Source: Massilia phyllostachyos (GTDB lineage: Bacteria; Pseudomonadota; Gammaproteobacteria; Burkholderiales; Burkholderiaceae_D). From it: a stretch of 64,000 bases of DNA. Positions 8,514-17,735 of this stretch are shown one piece after another. The stretch is taken from positions 1 through 64,000 of the forward strand of contig NZ_JAJNOC010000001.1 in assembly GCF_021044825.1 (NCBI RefSeq), given 5' to 3'. A program made the translations under genes and the position numbers. Numbering within the stretch: position 1 is the stretch's first letter; each line of letters begins with the position of its first letter. The notes beneath the pieces were generated by a model. The model saw only the letters and a program-made list of their open reading frames with translations. It had not been told where the DNA came from and did no database searches.

Positions 8514-9627
8514 ATTTTCCCAGGCATTCAAGCCTTTGATGGCCGCCGCAGCCGCGGCCCTGATGTTGTCAAGCTGCTCATCCCTCTCCTACTACTCCCA
8601 GGCCGCACAAGGCCAGCTCGAATTGCTGACGGATTCCCGTCCGATCGACGACTGGCTGGCCGACCCCGCCACCAATAGCACCCTGCGCCACCGCCTGGAG
8701 GCGGCGCGCCAGATCCGCCGCTACGCGATCCAGGACCTGAAGCTCCCCGACAACGGCAGCTACACCAACTTCACCAACATCAAGCGCCCCTACGTGCTGT
8801 GGAACGTGGTCGCCACGCCCGAGCTGTCGCTGAAACCCATGCAATGGTGCTTCCCGGTGGCCGGCTGCGTGAACTACCGCGGCTACTACAGCAAGCAGGA
8901 CGCGCAGGCTTATGCCAAGGAATTGCGCAAGCAGGGCCACGACGTCGAAGTGGGCGGCGTGAGCGCCTACTCCACGCTGGGCTGGTTCAGCGATCCGCTG
9001 GTGTCGACCTTCATCAACTACCCGGATGCGGAACTGGCGCGCCTGATCTTCCACGAGCTGGCGCACCAGGTCGTGTACGTGCCGGGCGATTCGAAGTTCA
9101 ACGAATCCTTCGCCACCGCGGTCGAGCAGGCCGGCGTGGAAGGGTGGCTGGAACGCTTCGGCAACCCGGCAATGTCGGAAGCCTTCGACCGCTACAGCGC
9201 GCGCAAGAAGGACTTCATGGCGCTGCTGGTACGCTACCGCGGCGAGCTGGAGAAGAACTACGCCAGCGAACGCAGCACGAACGACAAGCGCGCCACCAAG
9301 ACCCGCCTCTTCATTGCGCTGAAGGACGACTACCAGGTGCTGAAGGCGAACTGGGGCGGTTATTCCGGCTACGACCGCTTCTTCGCCGAGCCGCTGTCGA
9401 ACGCCCACCTGGCCTCGATCGCCACCTACAATGACTTCGTGCCGGCCTTCCGCGCCCTGCTGCAGAAGGAGCGCAGCTGGCCCGCTTTCTACAAGGCGGT
9501 GAACCGGATCGCCAAGCTCGACAAGGCCGACCGCCATCGCGTCCTGCAGAAGCTCGCGGCCCCGGCGCCGACCGCGCCGCTCGTGGTGCAGCGCACCATG
9601 GGCGATGGAAACGTTATGGGCAGATAA
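8500..9627 (+). CDS. Predicted lipoprotein zinc aminopeptidase (PF10023 type)
   Basis: I chose the ATG at 8500; a TTG 27 bases upstream is possible. The 375-residue product has a lipoprotein signal (hydrophobic Ala/Leu run, lipobox LSSC with Cys26). The catalytic HELAH sits at residues 185-189, followed by FNESFATAVEQAG, whose Glu is a likely third zinc ligand. This pattern matches the predicted aminopeptidase family often found as a lone periplasmic lipoprotein; the true substrate is unknown. The first 14 bases overlap the oxidoreductase stop, so the genes are coupled although no shared pathway is obvious. Confidence 0.88.
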   Translation: MKPSRFSQAFKPLMAAAAAALMLSSCSSLSYYSQAAQGQLELLTDSRPIDDWLADPATNSTLRHRLEAARQIRRYAIQDLKLPDNGSYTNFTNIKRPYVLWNVVATPELSLKPMQWCFPVAGCVNYRGYYSKQDAQAYAKELRKQGHDVEVGGVSAYSTLGWFSDPLVSTFINYPDAELARLIFHELAHQVVYVPGDSKFNESFATAVEQAGVEGWLERFGNPAMSEAFDRYSARKKDFMALLVRYRGELEKNYASERSTNDKRATKTRLFIALKDDYQVLKANWGGYSGYDRFFAEPLSNAHLASIATYNDFVPAFRALLQKERSWPAFYKAVNRIAKLDKADRHRVLQKLAAPAPTAPLVVQRTMGDGNVMGR

Positions 9628-9783
9628 GGTCTTGTAGAGGACACGTTCCAATCGACTTAAAAGATCTTGCGCGCATTGTCGCTGCCCGATAGCATCACAT
9701 CAGGCGATGGCAAAGGCGCAAGCTTCGCGCGCGCACGTACTGACGGACCACAACGATAACCTTTCGAGACAAAAGGGCCCCCG

Positions 9784-11475
9784 ATGGACAAGATCTGGCT
9801 GAAGTCGTACCCCCCGAACGTTCCTGCTGAAATCAATCCGGACCAGTACGGCTCCCTGGTGCACCTGCTGGAAGAATCGTTCAGCAAGTACGCCGACCGC
9901 AGCGCCTATGTGTGCATGGACAAGCACCTGACGTACGGCGAGCTGGATGCGCACTCGAAGAAGCTGGCGGCCTGGCTGCAAAGCCGCGGCATGCAGCCGG
10001 GCGCGCGCGTGGCCATCATGATGCCGAACGTGCTGCAGTACCCGATCGCGATCGCGGCGGTGCTGCGCGCCGGCTACACCGTGGTCAACGTGAATCCGCT
10101 GTACACGCCGCGCGAACTGGAACACCAGATCACCGACTCGGGCAGCGAGGCCATCATCGTGCTCGAGAACTTCGCGCACACCGTGCAGCAGGTAATGGGC
10201 AAGACCCCGCTCAAGCACGTGGTGGTGGCGAGCATGGGCGAGATGCTGGGCGGCGCCAAGGGCATGCTGGTGAACTTCGTGGTCCGCACCGTCAAGAAGA
10301 TGGTGCCCGAGTTCTCGCTGCCGAGCATGGTGCGCTTCAAGGACGCGCTGGCGCAAGGCGCGCGCATGCCGTTCACCAAGGTGACGCTGAAGTCTTCCGA
10401 CGTCGCCTTCCTGCAGTACACCGGCGGCACCACCGGCGTGTCGAAAGGCGCGACGCTGACGCACCGCAACGTGATCGCCAACGTGCTGCAAAGCGAGGAG
10501 TGGTCGAAGCCGGCGATGGGCGATGTGGGCAATGGCGAGCAGACCGTGATCGTGTGTGCGCTGCCGCTGTACCACATCTTCGCGCTGACGGCCTGCGCGA
10601 TGTGGGGCATGCGCACCGGCGCCCTGAACGTCCTGATCGTGAATCCGCGCGACATCCCGGGCTTCATCAAGGAGCTGGGCAAGTACAGGATCAACATGCT
10701 GCCGGCGGTGAACACGCTGTACAACGCGCTGGTGAACCACCCGGACTTCGCGAGCCTGGACTTCTCCGGCCTGAAGGTGTCGAACGGCGGCGGCATGGCG
10801 GTGCAGAAGGCCGTCAACGACAAGTGGAAGCAGGTGACCGGCACCAGCATCATCGAGGGCTACGGCCTGTCCGAGACCTCGCCGGTGGCCACCTGCAACC
10901 GCGCCGACATCAAGGACTTCAGCGGCACCATCGGCCTGCCGGTGCCGTCGACCGACATCGCGATCCTGGACGATGCGGGCAAACCGATGGCGATCGGCGA
11001 GATCGGCGAGATCGCGATCCGCGGCCCGCAGGTGATGGCGGGCTACTGGAACCGCCCGGACGAAACGGCCAAGGTCATGACGGCGGACGGCTTCTTCAAG
11101 TCGGGCGACGTCGGCGTCATGGACGAACACGGCTACGTGAAGATCGTCGACCGCAAGAAGGACATGATCCTGGTCTCTGGCTTCAACGTCTACCCGAACG
11201 AGCTGGAAGGCGTGATCGCCGGCCACCCGGGTGTGCTGGAATGCGCCGTGATCGGCGTGCCGGACGAGCATTCCGGCGAAGCGGTGAAGGTGTTCGTGGT
11301 GCGCAAGGACCCGAACCTGACCGCCGAACAGCTGATGGACTACTGCAAGCAGCAGTTCACCGGCTACAAGAAACCGAAGTACATCGAGTTCCGCGACGAA
11401 CTGCCGAAGACCAACGTCGGCAAGATCCTGCGGCGCGCGTTGAGGGACGAGAAGCAGCCGGCGACGACCGCGTAA
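9784..11475 (+). CDS. fadD: Long-chain fatty acid-CoA ligase, first tandem copy
   Basis: A 563-residue ANL-superfamily enzyme that activates fatty acids to acyl-AMP and then acyl-CoA. The AMP-binding loop YTGGTTGVSKG is near residue 213. GYGLSETSP (about 359), the DRKKDMILVSGFNVYPNE hinge and the C-terminal catalytic-Lys region KTNVGKILRR are all intact. It begins MDKIWLKSYPPNVPAE and is clearly homologous over its whole length to the second copy at 11580. A terminator hairpin lies between the two copies, so they can be expressed separately. Confidence 0.93.
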   Translation: MDKIWLKSYPPNVPAEINPDQYGSLVHLLEESFSKYADRSAYVCMDKHLTYGELDAHSKKLAAWLQSRGMQPGARVAIMMPNVLQYPIAIAAVLRAGYTVVNVNPLYTPRELEHQITDSGSEAIIVLENFAHTVQQVMGKTPLKHVVVASMGEMLGGAKGMLVNFVVRTVKKMVPEFSLPSMVRFKDALAQGARMPFTKVTLKSSDVAFLQYTGGTTGVSKGATLTHRNVIANVLQSEEWSKPAMGDVGNGEQTVIVCALPLYHIFALTACAMWGMRTGALNVLIVNPRDIPGFIKELGKYRINMLPAVNTLYNALVNHPDFASLDFSGLKVSNGGGMAVQKAVNDKWKQVTGTSIIEGYGLSETSPVATCNRADIKDFSGTIGLPVPSTDIAILDDAGKPMAIGEIGEIAIRGPQVMAGYWNRPDETAKVMTADGFFKSGDVGVMDEHGYVKIVDRKKDMILVSGFNVYPNELEGVIAGHPGVLECAVIGVPDEHSGEAVKVFVVRKDPNLTAEQLMDYCKQQFTGYKKPKYIEFRDELPKTNVGKILRRALRDEKQPATTA

Positions 11476-11509
11476 GCGCATATCGAGCGCATGCAGCAGC
11501 TGGCTGCCG

Positions 11510-11545
11510 GAAGCCGCCCGTGTCCCGGGCGGCTTCGCGTTTTAA
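11510..11545 (+). terminator. Rho-independent terminator between the two ligase genes
   Basis: A ten-base perfect stem (gaagccgccc with gggcggcttc) is followed by gcgtttta. It sits 35 bases after the first ligase stop, so the second ligase probably has its own promoter or depends on read-through. Confidence 0.75.
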
Positions 11546-11579
11546 TGGACATAGCATCAATTCAGAAGGTGAGGCACGG

Positions 11580-13262
11580 ATGGACAAGTTTTGGCTCAAG
11601 TCGTATGAGAGTGGCGTACCCGCAGAGATCGATCCGACCCAGTACCGCTCCCTGACGCATCTGCTCGAGGAAGCGTTCCGCAAGTACGCCGACCGCGACG
11701 CCTACGCGTGCATGGGCAAGACCCTCAGCTTCGCCGAACTGGACAAGCTCTCGGCGCGCATGGCGGCCTGGCTGCAAGCCAGGGGCCTGCAGCCGGGCGC
11801 GCGCGTGGCCATCATGCTGCCGAACGTGCTGCAGTACCCGGTCGCGATGGCGGCGGTGCTGCGCGCCGGCTACGTCATCGTCAACGTCAATCCGCTGTAC
11901 ACCCCGCGCGAGCTGCAGCACCAGCTGGTCGATTCCGGCGCCGAAGCCATCGTGGTGCTCGAGAACTTCGCGCATACGCTCGAGCAGGTGCTCGACAAGA
12001 CGCAGGTGAAGCACGTGGTGGTGGCGACCATGGGCGACCTGCTGGGCGGCCTGAAGGGCGCCATCGTCAACCTGGTGGTGCGCAAGGTCAAGAAGCTGGT
12101 GCCGGCCTTCTCGCTGCCGTCCGCGATCGGCTTCAAGCGCATGCTGTCGGAAGCCGGCGGCTTGAGCCTGAAACCGGTCGCCATCGGCCACGACGACATC
12201 GCCTTCCTGCAGTACACCGGCGGCACCACCGGCGTGTCGAAAGGCGCGGTGCTGCTGCACAAGCACGTGATCGCCAACGTGCTCCAGAACGAAGCCTGGT
12301 TCGGCCCGACCCTGAGCAAGATGCCGGCCGGCCAGCAGGCGCAGTTCGTGTGCGCGCTGCCGCTGTACCACATCTATGCGCTGACCGTGTGCGCCCTGCT
12401 GGGCCTGCGCGTGGGCGGCATGAACCTCCTGATCCCGAACCCGCGCGACATCCCGGGCTTCATCAAGGAACTGAAAAGCTACCGCATCAACATCTTCCCG
12501 GCCGTGAACACGCTGTATAACGGCCTGGTGAACAACGCCGAATTCGCGCAGCTCGACTTCTCGGGCATGCTGGTGTGCCCGGGCGGCGGCATGGCGGTGC
12601 AGAAGGCCGTGGCCGACAAGTGGCTCCAGATTACCGGCACCCCGATCGTGGAAGGCTACGGCCTGTCCGAGACCTCTCCCGTGGTCACCGCCAACCGCTG
12701 CGACATCACCGACTTCACCGGCACCATCGGCCTGCCGCTGCCTTCGACCGAGATCCGCATCCTCGACGAAGCCGGCAATGAGGTCCCGTTCGGCACCGCC
12801 GGCGAGATCGGCGTGCGCGGCCCGCAGGTCATGGCCGGCTACTGGCAGCGCGACGACGAAACCGCCAAGGTCATGACCGCGGACGGTTTCTTCAAGACCG
12901 GCGACATCGGCATCATGGACGCGCAGGGCTATACCCGCATCGTCGACCGCAAGAAGGACATGATCCTGGTGTCGGGCTTCAATGTGTACCCGAACGAGAT
13001 CGAAGGCGTGGTGGCGGCGTATCCGGGCGTGCTGGAAGTGGCTTGCGTGGGCGTGCCGGACAAGAACTCGGGCGAGGCGGTGAAGCTTTACATCGTGAAG
13101 AAGGATGCGTCGCTGACCTCCGAGCAGCTGATGGCCTACTGCAAGGAGCAGCTCACGGGGTACAAGCGGCCGAAGTACATCGAGTTCCGCGAGACGCTGC
13201 CGAAGACGAATGTGGGCAAGATTCTGCGGCGCGAGCTGCGGGATGAAAAACAGCCGGCGTAG
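11580..13262 (+). CDS. fadD: Long-chain fatty acid-CoA ligase, second tandem copy
   Basis: A 560-residue paralogue of the preceding enzyme, starting at the ATG at 11580 after a ribosome site (gaaggtgaggcacgg). All ANL motifs are intact: YTGGTTGVSKG, GYGLSETSP, DRKKDMILVSGFNVYPNE and KTNVGKILRR. The two copies differ mainly in the segment between residues 140 and 190 and in the linker after the AMP loop, which is where chain-length preference is often set. A recent tandem duplication with divergence is the simplest reading. Which of the two is the physiological FadD cannot be told. Confidence 0.93.
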   Translation: MDKFWLKSYESGVPAEIDPTQYRSLTHLLEEAFRKYADRDAYACMGKTLSFAELDKLSARMAAWLQARGLQPGARVAIMLPNVLQYPVAMAAVLRAGYVIVNVNPLYTPRELQHQLVDSGAEAIVVLENFAHTLEQVLDKTQVKHVVVATMGDLLGGLKGAIVNLVVRKVKKLVPAFSLPSAIGFKRMLSEAGGLSLKPVAIGHDDIAFLQYTGGTTGVSKGAVLLHKHVIANVLQNEAWFGPTLSKMPAGQQAQFVCALPLYHIYALTVCALLGLRVGGMNLLIPNPRDIPGFIKELKSYRINIFPAVNTLYNGLVNNAEFAQLDFSGMLVCPGGGMAVQKAVADKWLQITGTPIVEGYGLSETSPVVTANRCDITDFTGTIGLPLPSTEIRILDEAGNEVPFGTAGEIGVRGPQVMAGYWQRDDETAKVMTADGFFKTGDIGIMDAQGYTRIVDRKKDMILVSGFNVYPNEIEGVVAAYPGVLEVACVGVPDKNSGEAVKLYIVKKDASLTSEQLMAYCKEQLTGYKRPKYIEFRETLPKTNVGKILRRELRDEKQPA

Positions 13263-13269
13263 GTTCACG

Positions 13270-13386
13270 CAAACTGGGATCCCGGCCTGGGCCGGGATGA
13301 CGGTTTTGAGGCAAACGCAGAGAACCGATTCCGTGGTCCGCTAACTTGGCACGTCGTCCCGGCGAAGGCCGGGACCCAAGTTCGCA
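13270..13386. repeat. Extragenic palindrome element, copy 2
   Basis: Two palindromic ends, gggatcccggcctgggccgg and cgtcccggcgaaggccggga, face each other around a core containing gacggttttgaggcaaacgc. The arrangement and the gacggttttg/aacgcag core match the element at 230-345. It fills the space between the second ligase and the convergent phosphatase remnant. Confidence 0.65.
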
Positions 13387-13395
13387 CCAAAGCCT

Positions 13396-14433
13396 CTAGC
13401 TTATTCGTACCGCGCCAGGCACGCCTTCATCAACACGAAACGACGCCAACTCCGCAATCCCCGACTTTGCCTCCCGCACATCATCCACCCCCATGAAGTG
13501 CGTCACCGTCCTCTTCGCCGTCACCTCCAGCAGCATATAACCCCGCTTGTCACTGCGCCCATACTGCATGTGCGGATTCTTCTCCACATGCTCGAGCGTC
13601 TGCTGCTGCGGCCGTGAACTCGACGTCACCGACGTCCCCACGAACTCCGCCGCCACCACCGGATTCTGCTTCGACACCGGCTTCGAGAAATCCGGCCTGA
13701 GCGACGTCGCATAGAAGGTGTGCACATCGCCCCCCAGCACCAGCGGATTGTGCGCCCCCTGCCGCACGATGGTGTCGAGCAGCCGCTTGCGCGCCGCCGG
13801 ATAGCCATCCCAGCCATCGGTCCAGAAGCGCCCGTCGCCGGGTTGGATGACCGGCACGCTGCTCGACTGCGCCATCAAGGTCTGCTGCGCCAGGATGTTC
13901 CAGGTCGCGCGCGAGGTGGCCAGGCCCGACTCCAGCCACGCTTCCTGCTCGGCCCCCAGCATGGTGCGGCGCGGATCGGATAGCGCTTCGCAGGCGCGCG
14001 CGAACACCGCGTTCGAGCCGCCGCGGTTGGCCGCCTTGGCGCAGGCTTGCGGCGAGCGGTACTGGCGATCATCGAGCACGTGCAAGCGCGCCAGGCGCCC
14101 CCAGTCGTAGCGCTGGAACAGCGGCACTTGACTGAAGCCGTCGCGCCGGACGTGCGGCAGGCGCAGCGGCATGTGTTCGTAGAAGGCCTGGTAGGCGGCG
14201 GCGCGGCGGGCGGCGAAGTCCGCGGCCATGCGTTCGTCGCGTAGGCCGGCATAGTCGTTGGCCACCTCGTGGTCGTCCCAGGTCACGATCCACGGCGCCG
14301 CATGATGCGCGGCCTGCAGGTGCGGGTCGCTCTTGTACTGGGCGTAGCGGCGGCGGTAGTCGCCGAGGGTGAAGGACTCGTCGCTGCGCACCACCTTCGA
14401 CGGATGCTTCAGGTGATACGGCCCCCACTCGTG
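13396..14433 (-). pseudogene. phoD: 3' remnant of a PhoD-type alkaline phosphatase
   Basis: The frame keeps the C-terminal two thirds of the PhoD metallophosphatase domain: LGDYRRRYAQYKSDPHLQAA, PWIVTWDDHEVANDYAG, the active-site region VPLFQRYDWGRLARLHVLDD, and NPLVLGGDVHTFYATSL. Family resemblance reaches upstream to EWGPYHLKHPSK (about 14,398-14,430) and then stops abruptly; an in-frame stop follows near 14,473. Full-length members carry a Tat signal, an N-terminal PhoD_N domain and the first metal ligands, all absent here. A GTG at 14,394 could start a protein, but it would lack half the catalytic site. The break coincides with a change to AT-richer DNA, so I read it as a gene cut by insertion of the island to its right. 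Confidence 0.8.
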
Positions 14434-14804
14434 ATAACCGCGAATGCCGGGGGTATGGACGCGGCAGGAAGCCTAGTATCTAAAGGGTTTATCGGAAAGC
14501 TCGAGTGTCCATAGGTAGGGGCTCGAAAAGGGACGTTTTTCGGGAACAGTGTCCATACGTCCCGCTTTGTAGTGAGGAACGTATTGCCCTATCCTCTTCA
14601 TGAGTCTGCACCTATCGGCAATCAGATCGACAAACTTGCGGATACGCTCAGTAACGTCAAACTGCTACCGGTAAGCAGGACCGTTCGACGATACTGTCGC
14701 TGCACGGCTGTCAGCCAGATCAACAATACCGGGTATCGACGGGAGGTGTCCGGCTTGATGGAGAACCCCATCCCATGTCGTCAATTTCGCATGAACCCTG
14801 TTGG
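14434..14804. other. Island left end with repeated GTCCATA motifs; no gene
   Basis: This stretch between the broken phosphatase gene and the Xre gene holds no convincing gene. It carries a ten-base direct repeat, agtgtccata, at 14504-14513 and 14548-14557, and the core gtccata again in inverted orientation at 14454-14460. An inverted repeat gggacgt/acgtccc spans 14530-14563. Repeated short motifs just inside a junction are typical of transposase- or recombinase-binding sites at an element end. Which enzyme would use them is not visible in the window. Confidence 0.5.
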
Positions 14805-15032
14805 TCAAGGCTTTAGCAATTGCCAGAGTTCTGTGCCGAGGATCGACGCAAGCCGCTCTGCACTGTCGAACGAAACATTACTCACGCATCGTTCTACTTG
14901 GCTAACGTATGTCCTGTGGAACCCTGCAAGTTCCCCAAGCCGCTCTTGTGACAATCCTTTTTCTAAACGCAAATTTCGCAAATTTTTCGCAAAAATCTCT
15001 CGGGCATTGCCTGTGGTCGGTGGTGAGCTCAT
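14805..15032 (-). CDS. Xre-family helix-turn-helix regulator
   Basis: A 75-residue protein from the ATG at 15032; an in-frame ATG at 15074 would add 14 residues with no homology-like content. Residues 13-70 form a classic Xre/Cro HTH: NLRNLRLEKGLSQERLGELA, then FHRTYVSQVERCVSNVSFDS and a closing helix LASILGTELWQLLKP. Such single-domain proteins resemble controllers of restriction-modification or prophage genes. It is the first gene inside the island and diverges from 15225, so it may repress that promoter (inference). Confidence 0.85.
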   Translation of the reverse strand: MSSPPTTGNAREIFAKNLRNLRLEKGLSQERLGELAGFHRTYVSQVERCVSNVSFDSAERLASILGTELWQLLKP

Positions 15033-15224
15033 AGAGCACAGGATGCGTACATTCCAGGCAGAAATCCACAGCATAAAAATCTACCGTATATATTTCTACC
15101 GGGTTTACATCTCGCTAGAGCGAGCGTACACTTACGAGAAGCGATCGGGACCGACTTGAGTTACAGCAAAGGCAGAGGAACGCACTTGATTCGATCAGAG
15201 TATTAAAATTGTGGAGAGGCAATA

Positions 15225-15659
15225 ATGTTTCAGGTAGTTGAACCTTCGAGTCGTATTGACAATGCTAGAGCAGGCCTCCTTATTGGACAACTCAGGCAAA
15301 CTCAATATTCGACTATCGAAGTCAATTCATGCGAACCAATAATTCACGTCGGTATATTATTTAAGTCGCGAGCAAAATCCGAATCAATTTTTAGACGGTA
15401 TTTATGCACGTGCGTTTCGGCCGTTCTTGACCTGATCCATCAAGAGGATGTTATAGATGCTCAAATTTTTTCACAATTCTATTCATTTGGTGAGCCGCAG
15501 TATGTGTTGCATCAAGTAATAGAAATCTTCGAGGGTTATGATAGCGATGAGTATCAGCTGCTTTTAATAAAAAATTCTAACGGCGAGCTCTATTGTGATG
15601 GATTAACACAAGAGGCGGTCAGTAGCGATTACAGGCTAAGATCATTATGGAGGAAATGA
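15225..15659 (+). CDS. Hypothetical protein, AT-rich, island-borne
   Basis: A 144-residue protein with a good ribosome site (gtggagaggcaataatg). Composition is AT-rich compared with the flanking backbone. The sequence looks like a soluble alpha/beta protein (CEPIIHVGILFKSRAKSESI, then AVLDLIHQEDVIDAQIFSQF). There is no signal peptide, membrane segment or catalytic motif I recognise. It diverges from the Xre gene, so it may be under its control. No function is proposed. Confidence 0.65.
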   Translation: MFQVVEPSSRIDNARAGLLIGQLRQTQYSTIEVNSCEPIIHVGILFKSRAKSESIFRRYLCTCVSAVLDLIHQEDVIDAQIFSQFYSFGEPQYVLHQVIEIFEGYDSDEYQLLLIKNSNGELYCDGLTQEAVSSDYRLRSLWRK

Positions 15660-15809
15660 AAAATCGGTGTTGGGGGCGGCAGCGCAGCAAAATAAGAGAC
15701 TGAGAAAGATTGCATCTCAGAGGAAATGCGAACCACATGATGGGTGGTCGCAAGGGCGCCCAGGTAACAACAAATGCTATATATAGATGAGTGAGGAAAG
15801 GATCTGCCT

Positions 15810-16172
15810 GTGGCCGAAAATCTTGAATCCGACTATGCAAAGGTGCCATTTGATTTCCCTAAGCCTATCTGTCCCGGCGCAGTTCCAGGGGGACAGCCGA
15901 AATTTTTAGTGACGAGTTATCAAGGAAAATTTTATTCCCCAGGATGTACTCCTCCTGAACTGTACGAGCGATGGAAAATTTGCGAAGAAATTGTCCAAGA
16001 GCTAACGATCAAGTCACGTGAATCTAAAGCCGGTAAGCGCTCACATATGGGCGAGGTAGCGATACTTGAGCAATACCTTAAACGCTTGATACAGACGGAT
16101 TGGACATCTGAGGCTGAAGCGAGATGGATCATCCGACGAGTGGCTCTTACTTTAGAATGGCCTGTGCCTTAA
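15810..16172 (+). CDS. Hypothetical protein with PGAVPGGQPK motif
   Basis: A 120-residue product read from a GTG with ribosome site aggaaag eight bases upstream. The start has a Pro-rich PGAVPGGQPKFLVTSYQGKF segment, then helical LYERWKICEEIVQEL and a closing WTSEAEARWIIRRVALTLEW. The PxPGAxPGxQPK start followed by E-L-x-x-R-x-x-x-C is a pattern I associate with small conserved betaproteobacterial proteins of unknown role, usually in accessory DNA. It is followed 48 bases later by the DUF2384-like gene, suggesting one transcript. Confidence 0.65.
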   Translation: MAENLESDYAKVPFDFPKPICPGAVPGGQPKFLVTSYQGKFYSPGCTPPELYERWKICEEIVQELTIKSRESKAGKRSHMGEVAILEQYLKRLIQTDWTSEAEARWIIRRVALTLEWPVP

Positions 16173-16219
16173 TAAATTTTGCTAACTCTAATCACTGAAT
16201 TCCATCCTTCAATTACCGG

Positions 16220-16516
16220 ATGAAAGCTATGGGCATGCGGTGGCGTAAGAGAGTACTCTACTGGCATATATATAAAAATCGCGCTTCCGGTTGGCTACTA
16301 ACCGAACAGGTAAAATCTAGTTATATTAATGGCTGGCGTGCAATCGAATCGGAATTAATGCCTTTGTTCGGAAATGATTTTTCTGCCGCATGGCACTGGC
16401 TCAATACCCCGGCGAGTGCACTCAACAATAGCCGACCTATCGACTTAGTTACAGCAGCCCATATCGAAACTGTTCGAGACCACCTTATAAGGCTGGAATA
16501 CGGGGTTTACACTTAA
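16220..16516 (+). CDS. MbcA/ParS/Xre-type (DUF2384-like) antitoxin-domain protein
   Basis: A 98-residue product; ATGs at 16220, 16229 and 16235 are all possible starts. The C-terminal half fits the toxin-binding domain of Xre/MbcA/ParS antitoxins: AAWHWLNTPASALNNSRPID, then VRDHLIRLEYGVYT, corresponding to the family pattern W-L-x-T-P-x-x-x-L-x-x-x-x-P-x-x-L and E-x-G-V-Y. No RES-domain toxin follows; the next gene is another protein with a related tail. It may be an orphan antitoxin or a regulator. Confidence 0.65.
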   Translation: MKAMGMRWRKRVLYWHIYKNRASGWLLTEQVKSSYINGWRAIESELMPLFGNDFSAAWHWLNTPASALNNSRPIDLVTAAHIETVRDHLIRLEYGVYT

Positions 16517-16579
16517 TTGAGTCCGCAAGCAGAATTGCACCCTTGCTTTAAAAGGAACGCAAGCAAAGGTGCTTTGAAT

Positions 16580-17230
16580 ATGGAAGAATCAATGATCGTG
16601 CCATCGAGTGAAGACGAGGACATGAAGGTATTGAACTTGACGATTCACGTGCCGCGGCACCTTCCGGTAAGCGTTGTGGAATCGCTGGAAGAAGGAATGG
16701 AAAAAGCAGTCCAGATCATCGCTAGAAGTAATTTTTTCCAGGATCTAGTCGACTCCGCGGATAAGGTAGCGCGATTAATTGTCACCCAAGTTCGTCCGGC
16801 CGGCTACCTGCTGGAGGACCGCGTTGCTCGGATGGCTACAGTAAAAGAAGTGTTCAAGGAAGGCGACTGGCTGACAGCGGAAGATATCAACAAGCTGCAG
16901 AAAAAGCCTCCCGCGAGAAAGTCACTTCCTGCAAGCGATTGGAAGCGCCGAGGGCGAATCTTCAGCGTCTCATACGATGGAAAAGCATACTATCCTCGTT
17001 ATCAATTTGACGCGATGTATCAACCTCTGCAAGTCATCAGCGAAATTTTGAAGGCTTATGGCGAATGTGTGGATACTTGGTCACTGGCGACCTGGTTCCA
17101 CTTTCCTAACGGTTGGATCGTGAAGGAAATTGGTAACTTGGCCATGCCAGTTGCTCCTAAAGATGCGCTTGAACGGTCCGGTGACGTCATCAAAGCCGCT
17201 CGCAACCAAAAAGGTACTTACGTTGCGTAG
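16580..17230 (+). CDS. Island protein with DUF2384-like C-terminal region
   Basis: I chose the ATG at 16580 (ribosome site aaaggtg) over a TTG at 16517. The 216-residue protein has an acidic start, a strand plus helix region (LNLTIHVPRHLPVSVVESLE), a middle segment VARMATVKEVFKEGDWLTAE and a C-terminal domain starting SDWKRRGRIFSVSYDGKAYY. This domain closes with TWSLATWFHFPNGWIVKE and a helix ending VIKAARNQK. The last part follows the pattern W-x-x-x-x-W-F-x-x-P-N-x-W seen in partial MbcA-like antitoxin domains. Together with 16220 it makes two such genes in a row without a toxin. The function is uncertain. Confidence 0.6.
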   Translation: MEESMIVPSSEDEDMKVLNLTIHVPRHLPVSVVESLEEGMEKAVQIIARSNFFQDLVDSADKVARLIVTQVRPAGYLLEDRVARMATVKEVFKEGDWLTAEDINKLQKKPPARKSLPASDWKRRGRIFSVSYDGKAYYPRYQFDAMYQPLQVISEILKAYGECVDTWSLATWFHFPNGWIVKEIGNLAMPVAPKDALERSGDVIKAARNQKGTYVA

Positions 17231-17735
17231 GTTTGCATCCTGCCGTTGAAATTTAATGAGTGGGCATGCTGGTGCAAGTTTTGCAGCCGGGCGGGAGAAG
17301 AACGTCTCGCGCCCCACGGTAGTGGGATCAAGAATTTGGCCGCTGACTCCGGGCTGCTGCAGCTTGAGCCGCGTCTGATCAAGAGCGCTAAGACGGCAAA
17401 GCCGCGAAGCCATTGCGAAAGTCGTGCCCAAACGGACGCCAATTTGCGAGTCAGTGCGAGTAGGATTGTACGCTGCGCTTCTCCGGCACCTGCAGCCGAT
17501 TCTGAGATCACAGTTTTGTTCTACCGCGACCTTCTGGCCGATCGCAGAGGCGTGAGCCTAAAATGCCCGACACGTAGGGCTATTAGCTGCAATTACTGCC
17601 ACGCCTGGCTTGACGGCGGAAACACCGCAAGCGGAACAAGCCAGTAACCGTAGACGAACGTTTCGACGTCGGCCGTGCGGAAAGCCAACAAATCTTGAGG
17701 GCGAAAGGACTACTCAAATGGCTAGTGTGGGAAGC
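17231..17735. other. 505-base stretch without a supported gene
   Basis: Short open frames on both strands exist here, but none shows codon structure, a ribosome site or a recognisable domain. It may be decayed coding DNA between island modules. Confidence 0.4.

Noticed and set aside
14572..15159. 195-codon plus-strand frame at the island edge
   Set aside because: Antisense to the clear Xre gene, no ribosome site, no domain; the HTH on the other strand is convincing.
17246..17647. 133-codon plus-strand frame
   Set aside because: No ribosome site, no domain, composition not protein-like; treated as gene-free.
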